NCBI GenBank assembly: GCA_002359185.1
Contig: DEML01000013.1
Span: forward strand, 1 to 8,426
Source: Planctomycetaceae bacterium UBA2671
Lineage (GTDB): Bacteria; Planctomycetota; Planctomycetia; Planctomycetales; Planctomycetaceae
Reading direction: 5' to 3'
Length of the DNA: 8,426 nt
Positions 1 through 6,305 of this stretch are shown here, piece after piece. The position numbers and the translations under genes are program-made. Within the stretch, counting starts at the first letter, position 1; each line of letters starts with the position of its first letter. The notes under the pieces were generated by a model. The model searched no databases. It had not been told where the DNA came from and saw nothing but the letters and a program-made list of their open reading frames with translations.

Positions 1-81
1 TCGCAAAACTGGGGATGAGTCAGGACCTTACCAGTATTCCTACTCAGTTATCAACTCGCAAATAGATGAACAACAACTGCA

Positions 82-396
82 TTACTTTTTTGGCGACTTT
101 TCTTCAGCAGCTTTTATTTCTGACTCAGATGCATCATCAAGTTTACTTCTGATCCAGTCGGTAAGCGTACGTCGATCATTTGAAGCAGAGGCTTCCCACC
201 CCTGCCGTTGAACGCTGGTGCAATGGATTAGACAACAAGGCGAAGTAGTTCCAGAGTCTCCCATACTGCGAAGGGCAAGCACGATTGGTTGAAAAAAAAT
301 GAATGAATTCTGGCCAGTGAATTTCGTACATTGAAAACAATTCTCAGCTTGCTTAATTAATGGCAACAAAAGTATATCACTACTCCAAACTTCCAA
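82..396 (-). CDS. Doubtful small ORF with ribbon-helix-helix-like C-terminus
   Basis: This is a 104-codon open frame whose only full-length start is TTG at 394-396, with no Shine-Dalgarno sequence; an internal ATG begins at residue 44. The first 60 residues look random and Cys-rich. The C-terminal part, around residues 63-90, contains W-E-A-S-A and the segment RRTLTDWIRSKLDDA. That pattern (Trp-Glu...Arg-Thr-Leu-Thr-Asp-Trp-Ile-Arg) is common at the end of small CopG/Arc-like or mobile-element-associated proteins. The real protein may therefore be a decayed copy whose N-terminal half is out of frame, or a short protein starting internally. I do not recognise a specific family. No neighbour suggests a role. 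Coding status is uncertain. Confidence 0.3.
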   Translation of the reverse strand: MEVWSSDILLLPLIKQAENCFQCTKFTGQNSFIFFQPIVLALRSMGDSGTTSPCCLIHCTSVQRQGWEASASNDRRTLTDWIRSKLDDASESEIKAAEEKSPKK

Positions 397-806
<410 letters not shown>

Positions 807-876
807 GAAATGGATTGATTGCCTGTTTTTTTGCGAGTGGTTCTCTTCAACGTTTATTGTGTGTTCGACTTCCATT

Positions 877-912
<36 letters not shown>

Positions 913-963
913 AAGCCAGCTCTTCTCGCTGCATTGGTAGAGATTACAACGAAGCGTCTCGCA

Positions 964-992
964 TTGCCCGCATCGTACTTTTTGACGATTAT
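964..992 (+). promoter_or_regulatory. Candidate promoter for the PLC-like gene
   Basis: TTGCCC (964-969) and GATTAT (987-992) are separated by 17 bases; each matches the sigma-70 consensus at 4 of 6 positions. A transcript starting near 999 would have a leader of about 46 nt. That leader begins with a strongly pyrimidine-rich tract (about 996-1032) and has no Shine-Dalgarno sequence before ATG 1046. The prediction rests on motif matching only. Confidence 0.35.
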
Positions 993-1045
993 ATGCTCCC
1001 CCTCCCTGCCCTCCCGTAAACTCTCCTCTCGCGATTTTCATTATT

Positions 1046-2629
1046 ATGTCGCTTTATTACCGAACACTCTATGCCTGGAAGTGCAAAGGTACACATCATA
1101 AGCTGGCCATGGAAGCGCTTCGTTTGTTGTCGGGAGAGAATTCTGAGAACTGGCGAAATCTGTTTCTGAAAAGTATTGAGCCTTATTTGACAGGCTCCAA
1201 AGATCCTGACAAGAAGTTCAAAGACTTTCGCAATCATGTCTTGCATGTTCAGGAGAATTACTGGGGGGGAGCTGTTAAGGCGACTCAGGAATGGTATGCG
1301 AAAGCACGTCAACAGTTTGCGGATCGGCAATGGTCAGCCGGGGTTTATTCGGCTGGGGTGATGAGTCATTATCTCACTGATATTTTTTGTCCTTTACATA
1401 CCGGGCAGTCCAAAGCCGAAACGATCATTCATCGGGCCTGCGAATGGAGTGTGAGTTGCAGCTACGATGAATTGATAGACATCCTCGAAGAAGACCTCGG
1501 AGGCTTTCCGAAGATCACAATACCCCAAGGCGATAACTGGATTGAGCAACTCATCCAGACAGAAGCCGGACTGGCCAATCAAAATTATGAGAGCATCGTC
1601 AAGAATTATAATTTTGATCGTGGTGCCAAAGATCCCCCTGCCGGGCTCGACGAAGAGTTAGCAAAAGATTTTGCGAAAATTCTCGGTCGGGCTGCGGTCA
1701 CACTGTCTTTGGTGCTGGAACGATGCCTGAAAGAAAGTGGACAGCACCCCCCTGCCGTTTCGCTTTCTTTACACTCAGCGTTGTCTCAGGCGACGATTCC
1801 CGTCTTCTGGATCACGAAGAACATGTCCGACAGTGCCGAGCAAAAAATTGTGACTCGGATTTACAACGAACTCAAACAGACGGGAGATGTGGTCGAGAAT
1901 CTTCCCGAAGAGAATCGTGTGATTGCGACGCTGATCGAAAAATATCGTCGAGGAGAACCTGAGGTTTCAGACGAGAAGTCCGTCGTAAAGAAACCAAAAA
2001 TCAAAATCAGTGGCAACTCGGAGAAGATCAAATCGCATCCGAAAATACATCCTGCTGACCAGGAAGAGACGATTATCGATCCGTTTATTCAGGATGCCGA
2101 GCCTTTTGGAGCCAGGCCAGTTCAATCAGAAGTTTCGGAGACATCAGCCAGTGACGATGACGATCAGAATGAAGACACACCAAATCATTCCGAAGTGACT
2201 CATCTCGATCCTGATTCGCCAATTGTCGATGCCCCTTCCATTGGTCCGAAAACCGCTTCTCGCTTTAAGAAAATCGGCATCAAGACTGTCGGTGAATTTT
2301 TGGAATCTGAACCGGAATCGATCGTTCAGAAATTGAATACACGCTGGATCAATCTGGAACTGGTCATCTCCTGGCAACAGCAAACCCAACTGATGTGTAT
2401 GGTGCCTGGATTGCGGGCTCACGATGTTCAACTTCTGACTGGCGTCGGTGTGGAATCATATCAAGATTTATGTGCCTCCACCGTCGATGATTTGCACCCA
2501 CTCATTTCAGAGTATGCAGCTTCCCCAGAAGGACAACGTGTGATTCGCAGTGGAAAAATTCCGGATCGCCTCGAAATTGAAGACTGGATTCAGAACGCAC
2601 AATGGTGCGAACAGGAACGGGCGGCGTAA
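1046..2629 (+). CDS. Zinc-dependent phospholipase C-like protein with C-terminal DUF4332 domain
   Basis: This 527-residue protein has two domains. Residues about 1-300 match the zinc-dependent phospholipase C / S1-P1 nuclease fold. Candidate metal ligands are W11, H17/H18, D53/D55, H64/H67, H108-x3-D112-x5-H118 (within SHYLTDIFCPLH), and H129-x3-E133. Such folds bind three zinc ions and cleave phosphodiester bonds in phospholipids or nucleic acid. Residues about 301-390 are a low-complexity linker, Lys-rich at 311-335 and then Asp/Glu/Ser-rich at 337-390. Residues about 391-520 are DUF4332, with helix-hairpin-helix-like segments (APSIGPKTASRFKKIGI; VPGLRAHDVQLLTGVGV). No signal peptide or membrane segment is visible, so a cytoplasmic location is inferred. 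The ATG has no Shine-Dalgarno sequence but is the first ATG and keeps the whole domain. The substrate cannot be read from sequence. The stop lies 4 nt from the convergent arsI stop. Confidence 0.85.
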   Translation: MSLYYRTLYAWKCKGTHHKLAMEALRLLSGENSENWRNLFLKSIEPYLTGSKDPDKKFKDFRNHVLHVQENYWGGAVKATQEWYAKARQQFADRQWSAGVYSAGVMSHYLTDIFCPLHTGQSKAETIIHRACEWSVSCSYDELIDILEEDLGGFPKITIPQGDNWIEQLIQTEAGLANQNYESIVKNYNFDRGAKDPPAGLDEELAKDFAKILGRAAVTLSLVLERCLKESGQHPPAVSLSLHSALSQATIPVFWITKNMSDSAEQKIVTRIYNELKQTGDVVENLPEENRVIATLIEKYRRGEPEVSDEKSVVKKPKIKISGNSEKIKSHPKIHPADQEETIIDPFIQDAEPFGARPVQSEVSETSASDDDDQNEDTPNHSEVTHLDPDSPIVDAPSIGPKTASRFKKIGIKTVGEFLESEPESIVQKLNTRWINLELVISWQQQTQLMCMVPGLRAHDVQLLTGVGVESYQDLCASTVDDLHPLISEYAASPEGQRVIRSGKIPDRLEIEDWIQNAQWCEQERAA

Positions 2630-2633
2630 GAGG

Positions 2634-3125
2634 CTACGAATTCTTAGAGGACTCGCATGTCCCCATCGAAACCAGGTCAGGACCACAGCAGCCCGAACTG
2701 GCATAAAGTTCATCTTTCGCATCCGTCTGAAGTACAACAAACACTTCCCATTTGTGGCCATCGGGATCAATCGCCCAGACTTTATCCTGCACGGCATAAC
2801 AGCAGGTCGTTGCTTCCTCCGTAATCGTTTTCACTCCCGCATTCTGAAAACGTTCAATGGCAGCGTGAACTTCTTTCACGGATTTGACCTGAATTCCGAA
2901 ATGGGCAGAACCCTTGGAAGTTGTAAAATCCTCATCGACTTCATTAAGTGAAAGATTGACGGAAGGATCCGTCGGCTCAAATTTCGCATAACGAGGACGT
3001 TCCTTACTAGGGGCAACTCCAAACAGCAATTCATAAAATGCTTTGGATTTTTCGACAGCAGAAACGTTCAAAGCGACATGGAGACGATATTGTCCCGGAA
3101 AATCGACGGCAGATTCGCTTGACAT
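2634..3125 (-). CDS. arsI: ArsI/CadI family C-As lyase (organoarsenical demethylase)
   Basis: The 163-residue protein belongs to the vicinal-oxygen-chelate (type I extradiol dioxygenase-like) fold. ArsI enzymes use Fe(II) and O2 to cleave the carbon-arsenic bond of trivalent methyl- or aryl-arsenicals such as MAs(III). Predicted iron ligands are H16 (in YRLHVALNV), H75 (SAHFGI) and E127 (HKWEVFV). The vicinal substrate thiols C108-C109 lie in the family motif TTCCYAVQDKVWAIDPDGH. The C-terminal tail adds C146-C147 and C157. The ATG at 3123-3125 has a good AAGGAG site that overlaps the arsC stop, and the gene starts 11 nt after arsC, so the two are almost certainly cotranscribed. ArsI is cytoplasmic. 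It ends 4 nt from the convergent 1046 gene with no terminator between them. CadI-type annotation is a synonym in many databases. Confidence 0.93.
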   Translation of the reverse strand: MSSESAVDFPGQYRLHVALNVSAVEKSKAFYELLFGVAPSKERPRYAKFEPTDPSVNLSLNEVDEDFTTSKGSAHFGIQVKSVKEVHAAIERFQNAGVKTITEEATTCCYAVQDKVWAIDPDGHKWEVFVVLQTDAKDELYASSGCCGPDLVSMGTCESSKNS

Positions 3126-3132
3126 GCAACTT

Positions 3133-3138
3133 CTCCTT
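3133..3138 (-). promoter_or_regulatory. arsI ribosome binding site overlapping the arsC stop
   Basis: The minus strand reads AAGGAG 7 nt before the arsI ATG, and its first two bases are part of the arsC TAA. This couples arsI translation to the end of arsC. It is the strongest Shine-Dalgarno sequence among the three ars genes. Confidence 0.7.
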
Positions 3139-3553
3139 AAGAGATTGAGGTGAGATAAGTGCTGATTTTATTCTGAATTTCGTCACGGACACGGCGAAAG
3201 AAAACCATCTGTTCCTCTTCAGTTCCTGTGGCATCAGCAGGGTCATCAAAAGGCCAGTGAAAGGTTTGCTGAGCACCGGTGAATACAGGACACGATTCTT
3301 TCGCATTGTCGCAAACAGTGACGACCAGATCAAAATTCTGATCCCTAAACTGCTCAACTGATTTACTCTGGTGACTGGAAATATCGATGTTCAATTCCTG
3401 CATAGCTTTAATCGCCAACGGATGAACATAACCGGAAGGTTTGGAGCCAGCCGATTCCGACTCCCAGGCTCCATTTCCGAGCGATTCCCAGAGAGCTTCT
3501 GCCATTTGTGAGCGACAGGAGTTTCCAGTACAAAGGATTAATACGCGTTTCAT
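3137..3553 (-). CDS. arsC: Arsenate reductase ArsC, thioredoxin-coupled (LMW-PTP fold)
   Basis: The 138-residue cytoplasmic enzyme reduces arsenate to arsenite. The P-loop CTGNSCRS gives the nucleophile C8 and phosphate-binding R14. The redox pair is C81 and C88 in VTVCDNAKESCPVF. The conserved acid region is HWPFDDPAD at 99-107. This three-cysteine arrangement is that of the thioredoxin-dependent class (S. aureus pI258 type), not the glutaredoxin class, and the length is normal for that family. It lies 67 nt downstream of arsR, and the gap carries a dyad matching the one at arsR, so arsC-arsI can probably be read both from the arsR transcript and from its own ArsR-controlled promoter. The ATG lacks a clear Shine-Dalgarno sequence. 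Arsenite made here would normally be exported, but no exporter is in this window. Confidence 0.95.
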   Translation of the reverse strand: MKRVLILCTGNSCRSQMAEALWESLGNGAWESESAGSKPSGYVHPLAIKAMQELNIDISSHQSKSVEQFRDQNFDLVVTVCDNAKESCPVFTGAQQTFHWPFDDPADATGTEEEQMVFFRRVRDEIQNKISTYLTSIS

Positions 3554-3564
3554 GGGGTGACTTT

Positions 3565-3592
3565 ATTTTTGAGAATGATGGAAACATGGCAA
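3565..3592 (-). promoter_or_regulatory. Candidate arsC promoter overlapping an ArsR operator
   Basis: On the minus strand TTGCCA (3587-3592, 5 of 6 to consensus) is followed after 16 nt by AAAAAT (3565-3570, 4 of 6). The -35 element lies inside the dyad at 3583-3604, so a bound repressor would block it. Only 11 nt separate the -10 element from the arsC ATG, implying a very short or absent 5' leader. Confidence 0.42.
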
Positions 3593-3604
3593 TATCGCCA
3601 TGTT
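3583..3604. promoter_or_regulatory. Probable ArsR operator in the arsR-arsC gap
   Basis: This is a perfect dyad of 8-bp arms, AACATGGC (3583-3590) and GCCATGTT (3597-3604), around 6 bp. Its core CATGGC-N6-GCCATG recurs at 3936-3953. Compared in the matching orientation, the two 18-bp cores differ at only 2 positions. Recurrence at two control points of one small operon, with overlap of a candidate -35 box, supports operator function. The protein bound is inferred. Confidence 0.62.
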
Positions 3605-3620
3605 GTGACCAAATAGAAAA

Positions 3621-3938
3621 TTACTTCAGGGCATTCTGACGACAAGTGAGATCCGAGACCAGAACCGACTCCATACAGGAAAAGAATCCATCAAGGCAAT
3701 TACACTTGAGTTGATAGAAACTCATTGCCCCCTCTTTCCGCACAGACACTAGACCCACTTCTTTCAAGATGGCCAGATGCTTGGAAACGGTCGACTGATC
3801 TGCTCCAACTTCCTGTGTCAACTGGCCCACGCTCAATTCCTGTTTTTGCAATAAATCGAGCATCAGCAGACGACTCGGATGAGACATCGCTTTAGCAATT
3901 TTTGCACGGGCTTCGTATTTTTGAAGGTTGTTATTCAT
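3621..3938 (-). CDS. arsR: ArsR/SmtB-family arsenic-responsive repressor
   Basis: The 105-residue protein has a winged helix-turn-helix fold: residues about 12-30 read AKIAKAMSHPSRLLMLDLL, and the recognition region is GADQSTVSKHLAILKEVGLV (46-65). The classic ELCVCDL metal motif is absent; the equivalent is ELSVGQL. Cysteines instead cluster at the C-terminus: C79, C81, C88 and C99 (KCNCLDGFFSC), a likely As(III) site reached by a different route from the E. coli type. The frame is open upstream to an ATG at 4034 inside the previous gene, but the ATG at 3936-3938 is preferred because it begins the conserved domain and fits the normal family length. No Shine-Dalgarno sequence precedes it, and the start codon lies inside a putative operator, which suggests autoregulation and a nearly leaderless mRNA. 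Confidence 0.92.
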   Translation of the reverse strand: MNNNLQKYEARAKIAKAMSHPSRLLMLDLLQKQELSVGQLTQEVGADQSTVSKHLAILKEVGLVSVRKEGAMSFYQLKCNCLDGFFSCMESVLVSDLTCRQNALK

Positions 3939-3953
3939 GGCGATGTGGCCATG
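3936..3953. promoter_or_regulatory. Probable ArsR operator spanning the arsR start codon
   Basis: CATGGC (3936-3941) and GCCATG (3948-3953) form a perfect dyad with a 6-bp spacer. It is the twin of the site at 3583-3604. The arsR ATG is the complement of 3936-3938, so the operator includes the first codon and would sit between a promoter and the coding region. Confidence 0.6.
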
Positions 3954-3979
3954 ATTGCATGAACTGAGTCTGTAATCAA
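3951..3979 (-). promoter_or_regulatory. Weak candidate arsR promoter
   Basis: The minus strand has TTGATT (3974-3979), 17 nt, then AATCAT (3951-3956), which is only 3 of 6 to the -10 consensus. The -10 element touches the operator and is 12 nt from the arsR ATG. It lies in the 61-nt gap after the Lgt-like gene. The match is weak. arsR may also be read from upstream. Confidence 0.28.
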
Positions 3980-3999
3980 GTCTCTGAGAAGTTAATCGA

Positions 4000-4710
4000 T
4001 TAAACGGCCCTGATTCTGTTTTGCTGGCGAGCATCGTGAACCCAGAGCAGGATGAACACCGGGATCAGAACCAGACAGCCCCATTGATAAGCGGTCAGAC
4101 TTCCATACCAGATCGGTTCTGGTCGAATCCATTCTGTCAAAAATCGATAACCCAGATAGCTGATAATATACAGTTTCATCAGTTGCCCACGAAACAGTCC
4201 TTTTGACTGGAGCACAAACAACACAATTGCGGCGATCAGATGGAAACTGAATTCATATATCTGTGTCGGATGCCGAGGCAAAATTGGCCCAGAAGCAGTC
4301 GGAAATGGTATTCCCCAAGGCAAATCCGTGGGAGTTCCATAACAGCATCCCGCTTGAAAACAGGCCAGCCTCCCGATCGCAATTCCAACGGCGACCGGCA
4401 CCGCAAACGAATCGCCGGTTTTCACTTTGACATCGGTCATCGATTTGGCAAGTTCAACTCCGAAATATCCTCCGACCAGTCCACAGACGATTGTCTTGCC
4501 GTGTGATATCCAGGATGTTAATGCCCAAACCCCCTCTGCATGAGCAATCGCGAACGGCAATTTTGCACCGATCATTGCGCCACAGAACGCTCCCAGTCCA
4601 ACAGCGAATTTCTGCTGACGAGTCAACGGAAGTTGGCTTTGAGATCGTCTCAATAAAAGCGAAGTGCAGACAATCGCTGCCAGCATAATGACAGGATAAA
4701 GCCACGTCAT
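4000..4710 (-). CDS. Lgt-like (prolipoprotein diacylglyceryl transferase family) membrane protein, divergent
   Basis: The 236-residue polytopic membrane protein has about six to seven hydrophobic segments and the fold signatures of Lgt: H70-G-K (family H-G), GRLACFQAGCCYGTPT (112-127, replacing the classical GR-x-GN...GE/YG loop), RHPTQIYE (146-153) and RFLTEWIRPEP (189-199). True Lgt moves diacylglyceryl from phosphatidylglycerol to the lipobox cysteine of prolipoproteins in the inner membrane. Here R114 is kept, but the asparagine of the R-x-G-N loop is replaced (A116-C117), and C117, C122 and C123 form a cysteine cluster. It may therefore be a specialised paralogue, not the housekeeping Lgt. 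Its ATG overlaps the stop of the radical SAM gene (ATGA, 4 nt), implying translational coupling and a joint task, plausibly on a glycerolipid. A 61-nt gap separates it from arsR. Confidence 0.8.
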   Translation of the reverse strand: MTWLYPVIMLAAIVCTSLLLRRSQSQLPLTRQQKFAVGLGAFCGAMIGAKLPFAIAHAEGVWALTSWISHGKTIVCGLVGGYFGVELAKSMTDVKVKTGDSFAVPVAVGIAIGRLACFQAGCCYGTPTDLPWGIPFPTASGPILPRHPTQIYEFSFHLIAAIVLFVLQSKGLFRGQLMKLYIISYLGYRFLTEWIRPEPIWYGSLTAYQWGCLVLIPVFILLWVHDARQQNRIRAV

Positions 4711-6179
4711 ATGGTAACCGGGCTTTCTGAAAGAGATAAGGCGGCCGTCAACTCCGGTAGAGGCACATGCCCTTCACGATACAACACATTATAGGCGCAA
4801 AACGGAATAATATGGCCGCTCGGCAAAACATGGTGCGTACAGCATTTCATCAGTCTGCGGACATCAAAATTATAAGCATCCAGAAACGAAGTGATCGTAA
4901 TACGAAACGCCTGCTGAGCCCCGACTTTCTCTCCCATCACTCCCGCAAAGAATTCTTCAGCCGCCTTCATCAACTCTGGTTTCTCACTAAAAGAGGTCTC
5001 CAGTTCAATCAGTCCGGTATCGCAGCCGCAGCCAGAACCACAACTCGAAGTCAGTCGATTCAAATAGGTACTGACTAACTGCTTCGCCTTTTCGCGAGTC
5101 AGGCATATTCCATTGGCGAGCAAGTCCATATGCTCATCGATATTGATCAGACGATTGATCGGCAAAAAGTCGCCTCCAAAGCGAAACGCGTAGGCCAGAC
5201 TGTGGCAATTCGGGTGAGCACACGGCAGCGGACGGAAATCGTCTTCCGTAAACATCCCTTCAGTCTGCCTGGCAATGCCCTTGATGACATCGGGAAATGT
5301 CATCCGATTTTCCAGCGTTTCCGGAAGTTCGTGCCTGCCGGAGTAAGTCGCAGGCTGAAAATTGATCCCCCCAATCCAGGGACGTTCTTTAGCAAACTGT
5401 ATGAGTGGCCCCAGCTGATCATCATTCACGCCTCCCTGCAATGTCACACCCAACGTCACATTCAGATTCGCTTTCCCCAATGCCTCAATCGCTTTTAGTT
5501 TCAATGGGAGCAGATCTTCGCCACGTAGCTTTTGAGTCACTTCAGGTCGGAGCCCATCTAACTGAAAGAAAATCTCGACTCGTTCACGATGCCTGGACAC
5601 TGTTTCAATCAATTTTGGATCGTGACCAAATCGGACCCCATTCGTATTAATCTGCACGAAGTCAATCGGTTGAGAGACCGCGTAATCGAGGATTTCCAGA
5701 AACTGAGGATGCAACGTCGGCTCCCCTCCCGACAGCTGCATCAACTCCGGTTGACCTTCCGTTTCCACCAGACGATCAATCGCTTTCTTGCAATCCTCCA
5801 GAGACAAATGCTTACCTTTGGGCGAACTGGAGGCAAAGCACATCGGACAGGTCAAGTTGCAAGAGGATGTGACTTCGACCAGACCAACACAGGTATGTTG
5901 TTCGTGTTCTGTACAAAGACCGCAATCGTACGGACAACCTTTCTTAGGCTCGACCCCCACCTGTCGTGGCAATTTCGCAGGCACGGAATGTTCGAGCTTG
6001 TCAAAATAGGCCACATCCGAACAAACAAAATCCTCCCGCTCCCCACACTCCCCGCAGGATTTACGAAAGTAAACCCGTTGATTCCGCACGATAATCTTCG
6101 CCGGCAGCAACTTCAGACAAGTCGGACAAAGACTCTGGGTTGTGCCGATAAACGTATAATCTCGCAGGGGGAGAGCCAT
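4707..6179 (-). CDS. Tes/MJ0619-like radical SAM enzyme (COG1964-type)
   Basis: The 490-residue protein has the radical SAM core motif C107-x3-C111-x2-C114 (CNLTCPMC), GGEPT at 151-155 and FFQLDG at 204-209. Extra cysteine sets suit several auxiliary Fe-S clusters: C18/C21 and C42/C45 near the N-terminus, C82-x3-C86-x2-C89 (GCPYDCGLC) with H92/H95/C97, C320/C325, C380/C384/C386, and C446/C447/C461 in a region reading NFDVRRLMKCC...IPFCAYN. This layout fits the MJ0619/tetraether-synthase (Tes) group, whose characterised members join lipid tails or methylate pterins by radical chemistry. The bacterial substrate is unknown. ATG 6177-6179 has an AAAGGA site 5 nt upstream. It is the first gene of the minus-strand run and overlaps the Lgt-like gene by 4 nt. 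Confidence is high for the superfamily and moderate for the Tes-like subgroup. Confidence 0.85.
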   Translation of the reverse strand: MALPLRDYTFIGTTQSLCPTCLKLLPAKIIVRNQRVYFRKSCGECGEREDFVCSDVAYFDKLEHSVPAKLPRQVGVEPKKGCPYDCGLCTEHEQHTCVGLVEVTSSCNLTCPMCFASSSPKGKHLSLEDCKKAIDRLVETEGQPELMQLSGGEPTLHPQFLEILDYAVSQPIDFVQINTNGVRFGHDPKLIETVSRHRERVEIFFQLDGLRPEVTQKLRGEDLLPLKLKAIEALGKANLNVTLGVTLQGGVNDDQLGPLIQFAKERPWIGGINFQPATYSGRHELPETLENRMTFPDVIKGIARQTEGMFTEDDFRPLPCAHPNCHSLAYAFRFGGDFLPINRLINIDEHMDLLANGICLTREKAKQLVSTYLNRLTSSCGSGCGCDTGLIELETSFSEKPELMKAAEEFFAGVMGEKVGAQQAFRITITSFLDAYNFDVRRLMKCCTHHVLPSGHIIPFCAYNVLYREGHVPLPELTAALSLSESPVTI

Positions 6180-6192
6180 GAGAATCCTTTAG

Positions 6193-6208
6193 ACCATTTT
6201 CAAATGGT
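6193..6208. promoter_or_regulatory. Perfect 16-bp dyad just upstream of the radical SAM gene
   Basis: ACCATTT (6193-6199) and AAATGGT (6202-6208) flank 2 bp. It ends 2 nt before the AAAGGA ribosome binding site (6185-6190). As DNA it could be an operator; as RNA it could form a short hairpin next to the ribosome binding site. It differs in sequence from the two ArsR-type dyads, so a different regulator would be expected. No convincing promoter hexamers were found in 6180-6305. Confidence 0.4.
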
Positions 6209-6305
6209 TTCTGCAGTCGCTTGGACACCAAATGACCTGAAAACGCTGTGTTTGCTTCTGCTGAACGCTGCAGGTGATTTTTAAACATGCTTTAGAAGTT
6301 TACTC

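Noticed and set aside
3939..4034. ArsR start at ATG 4034, giving 137 residues
   Set aside because: The extra 32 residues overlap the Lgt-like gene, add no family sequence, and exceed the usual ArsR length. The ATG at 3938 begins the conserved domain.
4000..4710. Calling this gene the housekeeping lgt
   Set aside because: The active-site loop lacks the canonical Asn and carries cysteines, and the gene is coupled to a radical SAM enzyme; the family-level call is safer.
5589..6284. 231-codon plus-strand ORF opposite the radical SAM gene
   Set aside because: It is a long shadow of a clearly conserved minus-strand gene; the translation has no recognisable domain.
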